Shown: positions 47,769 through 57,578, counted from the stretch's first letter. The stretch: DNA of 64,000 bases from Acidisoma cellulosilyticum (GCF_020621385.1 NZ_JAESVA010000003.1:698359-762358); one strand, 5' to 3'. Program-made: numbers and translations. The notes: generated by a model from the letters alone, not told the origin.

Positions 47769-48770
47769 ATGATGAAACGCCTGCTTGCCCTTTGTGTCAT
47801 CGGCCTGATGTTGCCGGCGGTTTCGGCCTGCGCGGATGAGCGGCCTGTCACTGAAACGCCCGTCACGGCGGATGGCATGGTCGGCAATTTCTTCCGCCCG
47901 ACTGAAAGCGAGACGCCGATGCCGGCCGTCCTCGTGCTCGGCGGGTCCGAAGGCGGGCTGAACCCAGCCGTGACGCAGGAAGCCAGGTTGATCGCGCAGC
48001 ACGGCATGGCGTCGCTGCAACTGGCCTATTTCGGCACCGGCCGTCTGCCGGAGACGCTGCAGCTGATTCCGGTCGAATATTTCATGCAGGCGATCCGATG
48101 GTTGCAGGCGCAGCCGGGTATCGATCCGACACGGATCGCGATCCTCGGCACCTCGGTCGGCGGGGAGGCAGCGCTGCTGATCGCGTCGCATGACCCGGCG
48201 GTTCGTGCCGTGGTGGCGGCCGTGCCGTCCGGCATCGTCTGGCAGGGCCTCGGCACCTGGGGCATGGTCAAGCCGGAATCCAGTTTTTCATGGCAAGGTC
48301 GCGCGTTGCCGGATTTGCCTTATCAGCGTGGCGAAACCGGCGACACCTTCGATCGCTATGCGATGGGGCTGAACAGCCTGCCAAGACACCGCGACGCCAT
48401 CATGAAACTATCGCGTATCAACGGCCCGATCATGATGATTTGCGGCGGGCGGGATGTCGTCTGGCCGTCCTGCCCGATGGTTGCCATGGCGGCCGCGCAG
48501 TTGAAGGCCGCGCAATTCCCCCATCCGGTCGCGGTGTTTGCCTTTCCGAAAGCAGGACATGCGGTCTTCGGGCCGCCGGTCATGCCGGCCTCCCCCCATA
48601 ATCCTGATTTCGCGGATCTTGGCAGCCTGGGCGGCGCCGCTATTGCCAATAATGCGGCGCGTGCCGTCGCCTGGCCTGCCTCTCTCGCCTTTCTGGACAG
48701 GTCCCTCGGCGATGAGCCAGCGGAGACCGATGCGCCTTTGGCGCGGGTTGCCCATATCCTGCCGCCTTAG
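47769..48770 (+). CDS. Alpha/beta-hydrolase lipoprotein, BAAT C-terminal-like
   Basis: 333 residues. The N-terminus MMKRLLALCVIGLMLPAVSAC has a lipobox, so it is probably a lipoprotein. The hydrolase core shows VLVLGGSEGGLNPA, the nucleophile elbow ILGTSVGGEAALLIAS (Ser about 141), an acid in MMICGGRDVVWPS and a histidine in AFPKAGHAVFG. It fits the acyl-CoA thioester hydrolase / bile acid-CoA amino acid transferase C-terminal group. It probably cleaves an ester or thioester at the cell surface; the substrate is unknown. No partner genes. Confidence 0.8.
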   Translation: MMKRLLALCVIGLMLPAVSACADERPVTETPVTADGMVGNFFRPTESETPMPAVLVLGGSEGGLNPAVTQEARLIAQHGMASLQLAYFGTGRLPETLQLIPVEYFMQAIRWLQAQPGIDPTRIAILGTSVGGEAALLIASHDPAVRAVVAAVPSGIVWQGLGTWGMVKPESSFSWQGRALPDLPYQRGETGDTFDRYAMGLNSLPRHRDAIMKLSRINGPIMMICGGRDVVWPSCPMVAMAAAQLKAAQFPHPVAVFAFPKAGHAVFGPPVMPASPHNPDFADLGSLGGAAIANNAARAVAWPASLAFLDRSLGDEPAETDAPLARVAHILPP

Positions 48771-48811
48771 ACGCCAGGTTTGCGCCTTGCGGCGCTTGAT
48801 CTATACAGGGA

Positions 48812-48831
48812 TGAGACAAGCTCTTGTCTCA
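48812..48831. promoter_or_regulatory. 9-bp inverted repeat upstream of the SDR-LacI operon
   Basis: TGAGACAAG (48812-48820), CT, CTTGTCTCA (48823-48831). It lies 65 bp before the SDR start, just after a CTATACAGG stretch. It is a likely operator, perhaps for the LacI-family protein encoded in the same operon, although the central bases are not the CG typical of LacI sites. Confidence 0.55.
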
Positions 48832-48896
48832 ATAAAACAAAATGACAGCGCGGATCGCGGCAATCGACCGATCGGCCGTTCAGGGAGAGAGATCGG

Positions 48897-49652
48897 ATGA
48901 GCGAAATCGCAGTGCCGGGACGGTTCGACGATCAGGTGGGTGTGGTGACGGGCGGGGCTGCCGGCATCGGTCTGGCTATCGCCGCGCGTATCAAGCGCGA
49001 GGGCGGGCGGGTCAGCCTGTGGGATCGTGACGCGGCGCGGCTTGAGGCGGCGGCCGCCGAGATCGGCGCCGATCATGTCGTCGCCCTCGATATCGCGAAC
49101 CCCGAAGCGGTCGCGCAGGCGGCCCAGTCGACCGCCGCTGCCTTGGGGCGGATCGATATGCTGGTCTGCAGCGCCGGGATCACCGGACCCAATACGCCCC
49201 TGGCCGACTATCCGGTGGATGAGTGGAAACGCGTCATCGACGTCAACCTCAATGGCCTGTTCTACTGCAACAAGGCCGTGATCCCTTTCATGCAGGCCGG
49301 TGGTTACGGGCGTATCGTCAACATCGCCTCCATCGCCGGCAAGGAAGGCAACCCGAATGCCTCCGCCTATAGCGCGTCGAAGGCGGCTGTCATCGGCTTG
49401 ACGAAATCGCTCGGCAAGGAGTTGGCGAAGACCGAAATTCGGGTCAATTGCGTCACCCCGGCCGCGATCCGCACCGCGATTTTCGATCAGATGTTGCAGA
49501 CCCATATCGACTTCATGCTGTCCAAGATACCGCTGGGCCGTTTTGGCGAGATCGAGGAGGCCGTCTCGCTGATCTGCTGGCTGGCGAGCCGCGAGGCGTC
49601 CTTCAGCACCGGCGCTGTCTTCGATGTTTCCGGCGGACGGGCAACCTATTGA
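48897..49652 (+). CDS. Short-chain dehydrogenase/reductase
   Basis: 251 residues, classical SDR. The cofactor loop is VVTGGAAGIGLAIAARI (14-30), the NAG motif reads as LVCSAGITG, the catalytic tetrad includes S in VNIASIAGKEG and Y/K in YSASKAAVIGL. The acidic D at WDRD suggests NAD preference. The family contains many sugar and alcohol dehydrogenases. Ribosome site GGGAGAG. A LacI-family regulator follows by 12 nt, so it is probably an induced catabolic gene. Confidence 0.88.
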   Translation: MSEIAVPGRFDDQVGVVTGGAAGIGLAIAARIKREGGRVSLWDRDAARLEAAAAEIGADHVVALDIANPEAVAQAAQSTAAALGRIDMLVCSAGITGPNTPLADYPVDEWKRVIDVNLNGLFYCNKAVIPFMQAGGYGRIVNIASIAGKEGNPNASAYSASKAAVIGLTKSLGKELAKTEIRVNCVTPAAIRTAIFDQMLQTHIDFMLSKIPLGRFGEIEEAVSLICWLASREASFSTGAVFDVSGGRATY

Positions 49653-49664
49653 CGATGACGTCGC

Positions 49665-50678
<1,014 letters not shown>

Positions 50679-50705
<27 letters not shown>

Positions 50706-51284
50706 CGGGATTTGGGGCGTGGTAACGCCGATCATATCGCCTTCGCGCACCAGAGCAGCGAGCGCGCTTTCCGACCAGCCGCGGGTGCCGGACGGGCGCA
50801 TGGGCAGCACCATCCAGCGATAGTCCGCCGTGCTATCGACGACGCGGAGCGACACATCATCGCCCAGAACCGTGCCCCATTCGGCGAGCAAGCCACGGGG
50901 GTCGCGCACGGCGCGGCTGCGATAGCTGTTTGATTTGAACCAGAAGGGCGGATAGCCGAGCACGGCGCGCGGATAGCAACTGCACAGCGTGCAGACGACG
51001 AGGTGATGCTGCTTCGGCGTATTCTCCAACACGCCGAGCGGCGGCATGCCGCGCATGGGGATGCCCAGGCTTTCGGCCGCACGGGCGCCGTCCGTCAGCA
51101 TGAGGGTACGAAATTCCGGATCGATCCAGGCTTTGGCGACCATCGCCGCACCGCGCGCCGGCGTCGCGGTATCGGTGATCCTGATCCGCTCGGCGATTTC
51201 GGCCGGCGTCGTGATGCCCTTGGCGGTCAGCAGGGCGCGCAGCGCCGACAGCAGCCGGTCATGATCGACGAGCGTGGTCTCCAT
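50679..51284 (-). CDS. Nitrile hydratase alpha / thiocyanate hydrolase gamma-like subunit (Co type)
   Basis: 201 residues from the ATG at 51284. The metal motif VCTLCSC (C98, C101, C103) has Thr at the second place, the Co(III) form; Fe enzymes have Ser. The segment CYPRAVLGYPPFWFKSNSYRSR and VRVVDSTADYRWMVLPMRP-like VVDSTADYRWMVLPMRPSG are typical of the metal subunit. It hydrates a nitrile to an amide, or thiocyanate to carbonyl sulfide and ammonia. It is the last gene of a six-gene operon; the start overlaps the stop of the half-beta gene (TGATG). Its 3' end overlaps the LacI gene. Confidence 0.92.
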
Positions 51285-51562
51285 CACACCGGCTCCAGCC
51301 AGGATTCGTAAAGTTCCACCAGAATCTCCGCCTGCGGCTTGCGGTCGCCCCACAGAGATGAGGCATCAAAACTGACATGATAGAGGGCGAGATGTTTTGC
51401 GTGGCGGCCGAAGGCGAGATCCTCGGGATTGGGGAAATCACCCAGATGACGCAGCACGGTACCGGTGGCCCCGCGCAGATAATGCGGTGTGCGGATATGG
51501 CAGGGGCCGCGCGTCTCCGGCCAGTCATTGCGCACAAGCACGCGCTGCCCCGCCTTCATCAT
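51284..51562 (-). CDS. Nitrile hydratase beta, C-terminal half as a separate protein (ScnA-like)
   Basis: 92 residues: AGQRVLVRNDWPETRGPCHI, HYLRGATGTVLRHLGDFPNP, LYHVSFDASSLWGD and LVELYESWLEP. This is the SH3-like C-terminal half of nitrile hydratase beta, with its own start and stop. In thiocyanate hydrolase (scnB-scnA-scnC) and toyocamycin nitrile hydratase the beta subunit is split in the same way. It overlaps both neighbours by a few bases, so the three are translated together. Some cobalt activator proteins share this fold, but the location and order favour a structural subunit. Confidence 0.88.
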   Translation of the reverse strand: MMKAGQRVLVRNDWPETRGPCHIRTPHYLRGATGTVLRHLGDFPNPEDLAFGRHAKHLALYHVSFDASSLWGDRKPQAEILVELYESWLEPV

Positions 51563-51891
51563 GCGGTATCCTTCATCGCCTGGGCCAGTTCGGCCTGCGT
51601 GAAGACGCCCTTCTGCAGCAAGGTCGCGGTGATCGACAGCAGCCAGCGTTGATAATAGCCGAGGCGGAGGTAATCGGCCTCCGGCAGGGCTTCGATGCCG
51701 CGCCGCAACTCATCGACAGACATGACGGATTTCGCGCCGAGAAGCTGGCGGACGGCATCGACCTCACGGTCGAAATCCGTCAGCTCATGCGGTTCGGTAT
51801 CGATCGCCTCGCACATATAGCGGGAGACCCCGCCCATGTCGTGAAGCGCGCGGGGTACGTCCTTGTCAGTTTTGTCTGCCAATTCGCTCAT
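51559..51891 (-). CDS. Nitrile hydratase beta, N-terminal half as a separate protein (ScnB-like)
   Basis: 110 residues: ALHDMGGVSRYMCEAI, then DFDREVDAVRQLLGAK, SVDELRRGIEALPEADYLRL and GYYQRWLLSITATLLQKGVF, the alpha-helical N-terminal half of nitrile hydratase beta (HDxGG start, GIExxPxxDYL, YYxxWLxSI). It overlaps the C-terminal half gene by 4 nt in a different frame, so this is a clean split and not a sequencing frameshift alone. It lies 10 nt after the D-threonine aldolase-like gene. Confidence 0.88.
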   Translation of the reverse strand: MSELADKTDKDVPRALHDMGGVSRYMCEAIDTEPHELTDFDREVDAVRQLLGAKSVMSVDELRRGIEALPEADYLRLGYYQRWLLSITATLLQKGVFTQAELAQAMKDTA

Positions 51892-51901
51892 CGCGCCAAA
51901 T

Positions 51902-52951
51902 TCATCTTGTCAGACCCCTGGCGGCTACCGGCCAGACCCCTTCTACCAGACCGCCCCTGCTGACCACCACATCATTGTGCAGATTTGTTACAACACAGAC
52001 ATGATTGGGCAGGATCTGCAGGCGGTCGCCGATCTTGGGCTTGTCTTCGCATTGGCTGAGGTCGACCATGCCGTGTTCCTCGGTCAAGCGCTCGATGATC
52101 GCATCCGGATAATCCAGGATCAATCCGAAACCGGGGATCTTGCCGCCGGGCATGGGGTCGCTGGAGAGCGTTTTGGAACCGCAATCGATGACGGCGCGAT
52201 TCTCCTCAGGCCTGCTGATGACGGTGGCGAAAACGTGGAGCGCGCAATCATCCAATGTCGCCGCGCCGGCCTCGACCATCATGCGGTCGTTATAGATATA
52301 GGTGCCGACCCGCATTTCGGTCAGGCCCGCGACTTCATGTGTATGATCCCAGCCCGGTGTGCCGCCGCCGGAGACGATGGGCAGGTCGACGCCCGCATCC
52401 TTGACCGCCTGGATGAAGGAGGCGGTCGCCGGCGTGCTGCGATAGGTCATCAACCCGTCGAAGCGCAGGCCCGGTGTTTCCTTCACCTGCGCGATAAGGG
52501 TCAAGGCTTCGGCGACCGAGACGACGCCGGTGCGCTTCTGACCGCTGTCGAATTCCACCAGCACGCCGATCGGCGCCTTTGCATCGCGGGCGGCCTGGGC
52601 CAGCGTGGCGAGTGCGACGGGATTGTCGATGGCGACGCGCATCGTCGCAAGCGCCGTCAATGCGACCAGGCGCCGCGCCTTTGCCGCGCCGACCAGCGGA
52701 TAGGAGATAAGGATGTCATCCAGCCCTGCCGCCGCCATGACCTCAGCCTCACCCAGTTTCTGGCAGGTGATGCCGACGGCGCCAAGTTCCACAGCGCGCT
52801 TGGCGAAGGCCGGCAGCTTATGGGTCTTGATATGCGGGCGCAGCGCGATGCCATGGGCATTGGCGTAATTCTGCATCCGCACCAGATTCCGCTCGACGAT
52901 ATCGAGGTCGATGACGGGAACCGGCGTGTCGAGCGATGCCAGATCACTCAT
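51902..52951 (-). CDS. DSD1-family PLP enzyme (D-threonine aldolase / D-serine dehydratase-like)
   Basis: 349 residues from the ATG at 52951; a longer open frame upstream is not family-like. Alanine-racemase-type barrel with the PLP lysine in ALRPHIKTHKLP (K42), GVLVEFDSGQKRTGV, and the C-terminal metal site PNHVCVVTNLHN (His and Cys) found in D-serine dehydratase and D-threonine aldolase. It cleaves or deaminates a D-hydroxy amino acid. It overlaps the RidA stop by 8 nt. With the deacylase and RidA it suggests D-amino acid breakdown. Confidence 0.88.
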   Translation of the reverse strand: MSDLASLDTPVPVIDLDIVERNLVRMQNYANAHGIALRPHIKTHKLPAFAKRAVELGAVGITCQKLGEAEVMAAAGLDDILISYPLVGAAKARRLVALTALATMRVAIDNPVALATLAQAARDAKAPIGVLVEFDSGQKRTGVVSVAEALTLIAQVKETPGLRFDGLMTYRSTPATASFIQAVKDAGVDLPIVSGGGTPGWDHTHEVAGLTEMRVGTYIYNDRMMVEAGAATLDDCALHVFATVISRPEENRAVIDCGSKTLSSDPMPGGKIPGFGLILDYPDAIIERLTEEHGMVDLSQCEDKPKIGDRLQILPNHVCVVTNLHNDVVVSRGGLVEGVWPVAARGLTR

Positions 52952-53321
52952 GCGACTGCACCGCGATGCAATCGACCTCGACCTGAATGCCGTTGAGCTG
53001 ACAGCCGACCGTGGTGCGGGCCGGGGGCGCGGCCGGGAAGAATTCGGTGTAGATCGTGTTCCACTCACTGAAGCGGGTGACGTCGCTGAGATAGCAATTG
53101 ATCTTCACGACATCGTCCAGGCTGCTGCCCGCGCCCGTCAGGATGGTCTGCAGATTGGTCAGCGTCTGCCGCACTTGACCGGCGAAATCATCCGGCATCA
53201 CGCCCGTCTTGGGATCGACCGGGCCTTGGCCCGAGACGAAGACGAAGCCGTTGGCGACCACAGCATGGGAATAATGGCCGCCTGCTTTGGCGGCACCGTC
53301 GATCATCAGAGCCTGACGCAT
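52944..53321 (-). CDS. RidA-family enamine/imine deaminase
   Basis: 125 residues: AGGHYSHAVVANGFVFVSGQ, QVRQTLTNLQTILTGAGSSL, KINCYLSDVTRFSEWN, and PPARTTVGCQLNGIQVEVDCIA with the arginine that binds the substrate carboxylate. RidA proteins hydrolyse 2-aminoacrylate and similar reactive enamines made by PLP dehydratases. Its place directly before a DSD1-type PLP enzyme fits that role. It lies 10 nt after the deacylase stop. Confidence 0.92.
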   Translation of the reverse strand: MRQALMIDGAAKAGGHYSHAVVANGFVFVSGQGPVDPKTGVMPDDFAGQVRQTLTNLQTILTGAGSSLDDVVKINCYLSDVTRFSEWNTIYTEFFPAAPPARTTVGCQLNGIQVEVDCIAVQSHE

Positions 53322-53331
53322 CTATCCGTTC

Positions 53332-54930
53332 CTATCCTCGTCCTAAAACCTTGCCGGGAAGCCGACCCGTGATCTGGCCTGCCGCGACCACCGCCTGACC
53401 CGCGACCCAGACATCGGAAATGCCGGAGGGCGCCTGCACCGGCTCCTCGAAACTCGCATGATCGGTGACGGCGTCCTCGAACAATACCATATCGGCGATC
53501 ATGCCGGGACGCAGCAGACCGCGCTGCCCGAGACTGAACCGCTGTGCCGGGATCGCCGTCATGCGGCGCACCGCGTCTTCCAGCGTGAACCAACCGCGGT
53601 CGCGCCGCAACGGCCCGATGACGCGCGGAAAGGTGCCGAAGGCGCGGGGATGCGGCTTGGTGCCGGGGCGGGGCAGACCGTCCGAGCCCACCATATGCAG
53701 CCGGTGACAGCAGGCGGCCTGCAGATCATCCTCGCTCAGCTGAAACATGACGATGGCGGTCTGGCCGTCATCCTCCGCCACGAAACGGGCGAGAAGGTCG
53801 AAAGGGGCGATCCCGAGCTTGGCGGCGGCCGCATCCATCCGGCTGCCTTCGAGGCTTTTCAAAGCGGGGTTGCCGACGCCCGAGATCAGCACATTGCCCC
53901 AGCCGATCAGCGATATCTTGGACTGGATATGCACGTCGTCGCTGCCGGTCTCGACCCAGTGTTGCAGCGCGGCCCTTTGCGCCGGGTCCGCCAAACGGGC
54001 GAGCAGGGCCGGAAGGCCGCCTTCCTGGGCGGCGGGCGGCAGAAGCTGCAGCATGTAGCTGCTGCCGGCGGGATAGGGATACATGTCGAAGCTGATATCG
54101 ACGCCCGCCGCCCGGGCCTGTTCCAGCCGCGCGAGTGCGGCCGGGATCTGCCCCCAGTTCGGCCGCCCGGCGGATTGCAGATGGGACAGCAGGCCGGGCA
54201 CGCGGGCTTCCGTCAGCACCGCGATGAATTCCTCGATCGAGCCGAGCAGATGCGCCTCGTAACTCCGCACATGGGCGGCGAGGATGCCGCCTTCGTCCCG
54301 CACGGTTTCGGCCAGCGCGACCAGTTCCGCCGGCTCGGCGAAGGCGCTGGGCGGATAGACGAGGCCGAGGGACAGGCCGGCCGCCCCGGCGCGGATCTGC
54401 GGCGCCAGCAGCGCCTGCATGGCGCGGATTTCGGCGGGCGTTGCCGCGCGCTTCTCATAGCCCATCACCGCCAGGCGCAGGGCCGCATGGCCGACGAGGG
54501 AGACGAGGTTCAGCGCGATGCCGGGATCTTCCAGAGCCGCCTTGTAGCCTTCGAAATCGGCGAAGACTTCGTCCCGCGCGGTCTCCCCCAAAAGGCCGGA
54601 AAAATGGCCGCGAAGCAGGTCCGCCGCATGCGGCGGGGCGGGATAAAGCGAAAAACTGCAATTGCCGACGACGATGGAGGTGACGCCCTGGCGCGCCTTC
54701 TCCGGCCGCGTGCGTTCGCGCAGAAAAGCGAGGTCGTCATGGCAATGGGCGTCGATGAAGCCGGGCGCGAGGTAGCGGTCGATGCCGTCCAGCACGGTGG
54801 CGCCGTCAGTCGGCAGGCCAGGCCCGATGGCAGCGATCCGCCCGGCCGAGACACGCAGATCGGCGCGAAACCAGGGCGCGCCGGTGCCATCGATGATGCG
54901 CGCACTCCTAATCACAAGGTCCTGAGCCAT
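53332..54930 (-). CDS. N-acyl-D-amino-acid deacylase (amidohydrolase)
   Basis: 532 residues. N-terminal small domain (DLVIRSARIIDGTGAPWFRA), metal motif APGFIDAHCHDDLAFL (H-x-H), SIVVGNCSFSLYP, the AAHVRSYEAHLLGSIEEF segment, and the C-terminal GLLRPGMIADMVLFEDAV. This matches D-aminoacylases, which free D-amino acids from N-acyl forms. The ribosome site GAGGAG precedes the ATG. It is the first gene of the six-gene minus-strand operon and is divergent to an SDR gene. Confidence 0.9.
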   Translation of the reverse strand: MAQDLVIRSARIIDGTGAPWFRADLRVSAGRIAAIGPGLPTDGATVLDGIDRYLAPGFIDAHCHDDLAFLRERTRPEKARQGVTSIVVGNCSFSLYPAPPHAADLLRGHFSGLLGETARDEVFADFEGYKAALEDPGIALNLVSLVGHAALRLAVMGYEKRAATPAEIRAMQALLAPQIRAGAAGLSLGLVYPPSAFAEPAELVALAETVRDEGGILAAHVRSYEAHLLGSIEEFIAVLTEARVPGLLSHLQSAGRPNWGQIPAALARLEQARAAGVDISFDMYPYPAGSSYMLQLLPPAAQEGGLPALLARLADPAQRAALQHWVETGSDDVHIQSKISLIGWGNVLISGVGNPALKSLEGSRMDAAAAKLGIAPFDLLARFVAEDDGQTAIVMFQLSEDDLQAACCHRLHMVGSDGLPRPGTKPHPRAFGTFPRVIGPLRRDRGWFTLEDAVRRMTAIPAQRFSLGQRGLLRPGMIADMVLFEDAVTDHASFEEPVQAPSGISDVWVAGQAVVAAGQITGRLPGKVLGRG

Positions 54931-55026
54931 AGCAAATCTCCTCAGGCATCGAGCCTATACGGACAGGCCGGCCTCGGCCATGGTGCGCCCGACGAGTGTA
55001 ATAGACTTCAAGATTGGGAGCGGCGC

Positions 55027-55803
55027 ATGGGCGTTGAACGCTGGGCCTTCATCACCGGTGCCGGGGGCGATATCGGCGGTGCCACGGCCGATCTTCTGGC
55101 CAAACGCGGCTGGGGCGTCATCTGTGCCGATATCGACGGGGCGCGGGCCGAGGCGCGGGCGGCTTCCATCACCGCTGCCGGTGGTGCGGCCCATGCCATG
55201 GCGCTCGACGTGACGGATGAGGCGGCGGTGAATGCGGCGGCGCAAAAGGCGCTCGCGATCGGCGATGTACGCGCGCTGATCAATAATGCGGGGCGCGCTT
55301 TCGGCGCCAATATGCGGCTGACGAATTACGCGACCTGGCGGCAGGATATCACCCTCAATCTCGATAGCGCTTATCTGTGCATTAGTGCGTTTCAGGATCA
55401 TTTGCTCAGGCAAGGTGGATCGATCGTCAATATGGGCTCGGTCAACGGTCTCGGCATGTACGGCCATCCGGCCTATAGCGCTGCCAAGGCCGGCTTGATG
55501 CATCTGACGCGCGTGCTGGCGGTCGAATTCGGTGATCGTGGTGTCCGCGTGAATGCGGTGGCGCCTGGTACCGTCAGGACAAAGGCCTGGGACGACAGGC
55601 TGGCCGGCAATCCGCAGGTCTTCGATGAGCTGACAGCCTGGTACCCGCTGGGCAAGGTTGCCGTTCCCGCCGACGTCGCGGCGGCCGTCGCTTTTCTGGT
55701 GTCCGACGATGCCTCTCACATCACCGGCGTCATTCTGCCGGTCGACGGCGGCATCACCGCAGGCGTTACGAAACTGTATCAGTCGATCACGCAACAACAT
55801 TGA
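55027..55803 (+). CDS. Short-chain dehydrogenase/reductase
   Basis: 258 residues from the ATG at 55027, supported by GGGAGCGGCGC upstream; the frame is open far to the left but that is shadow. SDR motifs: AFITGAGGDIGGATADLL, INNAGRAFGANM, S in VNMGSVNGLGMYG, and YSAAKAGLMHL with Y/K. The final SDR segment is ITGVILPVDGGI. It stands at the head of the sugar transporter genes and may oxidise the imported compound, but it could as well serve the divergent D-amino acid operon. Confidence 0.87.
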   Translation: MGVERWAFITGAGGDIGGATADLLAKRGWGVICADIDGARAEARAASITAAGGAAHAMALDVTDEAAVNAAAQKALAIGDVRALINNAGRAFGANMRLTNYATWRQDITLNLDSAYLCISAFQDHLLRQGGSIVNMGSVNGLGMYGHPAYSAAKAGLMHLTRVLAVEFGDRGVRVNAVAPGTVRTKAWDDRLAGNPQVFDELTAWYPLGKVAVPADVAAAVAFLVSDDASHITGVILPVDGGITAGVTKLYQSITQQH

Positions 55804-55860
55804 CGGCGGAGCCGGAGACGGCGCGCGTAAAAAATCGTTGCATGGCAGCTATACAAGCGT

Positions 55861-55884
55861 GGCGGAGCGCGCCTACACTCCGCC
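55861..55884. promoter_or_regulatory. Inverted repeat upstream of the first binding protein
   Basis: GGCGGAG (55861-55867), 10 nt, CTCCGCC (55878-55884), about 40 bp before the ATG at 55923. Possible operator or leader hairpin. Confidence 0.4.
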
Positions 55885-55922
55885 CCGGTTTCCGCCAGCC
55901 ATCTGCAACACAAGGGTTTTTC

Positions 55923-57155
55923 ATGCGCATCGCCTATCGTTCACTCGCAGTTGCCGGCATCGTCGCGGCTGCGGCCCTTGGCGTTTTCACGACGGCGGCG
56001 TCTGCCACCACGCTCAATCTTGTCGTTGCCGATTACGGCACCGGTCCCAAGGATACGAGCCAGATCTATTGGCAGAGGATTGCGGACGACTTCCATGCGG
56101 CCAATCCGTCGATCACGGTGAAGGTGCAGACCGTCAACTGGAATGATTTCGATACCAAGATCCAGACGATGGTGCAGAACCGCCAATATCCGGACATTAC
56201 CGAGGGCGATTATTTCTCGAACTACGCGCAGGAAGGCCTGCTGTACAAGGTCAGCGACGTCTTCACCGATCCGTCGAACCTGATGCCGGTCTTCAAGGAA
56301 CTGGGCAGCTATAGCGGCGTGCAATACGGCCTGCCCTTCACGACCAGCGCCCGCGCGCTGTTCTATAACAAGGCGATCTTTGCCGAGGCCGGCATCACCA
56401 ACCCGCCCAAGACCTGGGAAGAGATCCAGACGGACGCGGCCAAGATCGAAGCCAAGGGCAAGATCGGTTTCGGCTTGCCGCTGGGCCCCGAGGAAGCGCA
56501 GGCCGAGACGCTGCTGTGGTTCCTGGGCAATGGCGGCGCCTATCAGTCGGCGGACGGCAAATGGGTGATCGACAGCGACCAGAATGTCCAGACGCTGCAA
56601 TTCATGACCCAGCTGGTGAAAGCGGGCGATACCGAGCCCAATCCCGGCACCAAGAACCGCACCGACCTGTTCAATGAATTCGCCCAAGGCCAGATCGGCA
56701 TGTTGAACGGCGAAGTGGCGCTGCTGCCGATGATCACTGCCGCCAATGTCCTCAAGCCCGGCGATCTCGGCACCGCCGCCATCGCCGGCCGCACCGGTCC
56801 GATCGACAAGACGCTGGGCGTCTGCGACTTCGTGGCGGCCTTCAAGACCGACGGCACCAAGAAGGAAGCGATCAAGAAGTTCCTCGATTTTGCCTTCCAG
56901 GACAAATACCAGCTCGATTTCGTGCATATGTATCTGGAACTGCCGGGCACGACCTCGGCCGCCGTCGCACTCGCCAAGACCGACGCGACGCTGGCGCCCT
57001 TCGTGAAGGCACTGCCGAACGCGGTGCAATACCCGAATGACCCGGTCTGGGCGCAGGTGAAGACGCAGATCCAGCAAATCATCGGCACGGCCATCGGCCC
57101 TGATCCTAAGCCCGTCCTGACGACGATCCAGCAGACCGCCCTCAAGGGAAGCTGA
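55923..57155 (+). CDS. ABC sugar-binding protein, copy 1
   Basis: 410 residues from the ATG at 55923; Sec signal (SLAVAGIVAAAALGVFTTAASA) with cleavage near ASA-TT. The mature part (LNLVVADYGTGPKDTSQIYW, ITVKVQTVNWNDFDTKIQTM, YPDITEGDYFSNYAQEGLLY) is a cluster-B (family 1, MalE-like) solute-binding protein for sugars. It is a close paralogue of the protein at 57579-58823, with a 113-nt identical run. A MITE-like element lies between the two copies. Substrate unknown; the downstream ROK kinase suggests a hexose or amino sugar. Confidence 0.9.
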   Translation: MRIAYRSLAVAGIVAAAALGVFTTAASATTLNLVVADYGTGPKDTSQIYWQRIADDFHAANPSITVKVQTVNWNDFDTKIQTMVQNRQYPDITEGDYFSNYAQEGLLYKVSDVFTDPSNLMPVFKELGSYSGVQYGLPFTTSARALFYNKAIFAEAGITNPPKTWEEIQTDAAKIEAKGKIGFGLPLGPEEAQAETLLWFLGNGGAYQSADGKWVIDSDQNVQTLQFMTQLVKAGDTEPNPGTKNRTDLFNEFAQGQIGMLNGEVALLPMITAANVLKPGDLGTAAIAGRTGPIDKTLGVCDFVAAFKTDGTKKEAIKKFLDFAFQDKYQLDFVHMYLELPGTTSAAVALAKTDATLAPFVKALPNAVQYPNDPVWAQVKTQIQQIIGTAIGPDPKPVLTTIQQTALKGS

Positions 57156-57224
57156 GGCATCAACAAGCCAAGGATCGTTTTGGCCTGGAGCTTTTCCTTT
57201 TTGCCTAGGCTCACGGATTCCGCG

Positions 57225-57395
57225 CTGGAGTCCGTCAGGTTTAGTTGGAAATGCCCCAAAATCTGTCCTGCGCGGACTTGTTCCGCGCATCTACCCCCGC
57301 GTGCAGGCAAGCGGCCGTCCAGGCGCCGCGGCGGGTAGGTCCGCGCAACGAGTGCGCGGATGACGAATTATCTATTAAAAGCTGACAGACACTAG
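57225..57395. mobile_element. MITE-like element carrying palindromic repeat copy 5
   Basis: 171 bp. Left end CTGGAGTCCGTCAGGTTTAG; right end, read on the other strand, CTAGTGTCTGTCAGCTTTTA; 15 of 20 positions match. The inside holds TGCGCGGACTTGTTCCGCGC on the left and GGGTAGGTCCGCGCAACGAG on the right. The AT-rich stretch GAATTATCTATTAAAA before the right end matches the 44.6 kb copy nearly base for base. No transposase is encoded. Confidence 0.7.
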
Positions 57396-57424
57396 ATTAT
57401 TGGTTTTGCGAGCATCTTCCCCCA

Positions 57425-57444
57425 GCCAGATTAACCCATCTGGC
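57425..57444. promoter_or_regulatory. 7-bp inverted repeat upstream of the second binding protein
   Basis: GCCAGAT (57425-57431), TAACCC, ATCTGGC (57438-57444), 135 bp before the ATG of the second binding-protein gene. Candidate operator. Confidence 0.4.
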
Positions 57445-57578
57445 CGGGACTGCTCTAGGCCTTCGGACGGAGGCCCAGGTCAGGGCAAATGTAAAATCAA
57501 AACCGACCAAGCTATACAACCGCGCGGAGCCGCGCTTAGAGTTCGGCCCGCCAGAGAAAAACCAGGAGAAGGCCCCCA

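Larger units (their letters stand above)
57156..57578. other. 423-bp gap between the paired binding-protein genes
   Basis: Contains the MITE-like element (57225-57395), an inverted repeat (57425-57444) and a possible ribosome site (CAGGAGAAGG) for the second copy. No gene is seen. The gap makes it likely that the second copy has its own promoter. Confidence 0.6.

Noticed and set aside
53458..55026. Upstream extension of the SDR frame to 53458
   Set aside because: It runs antisense through the deacylase gene and lacks SDR-like sequence; the SDR begins at the ATG at 55027 with a ribosome site.
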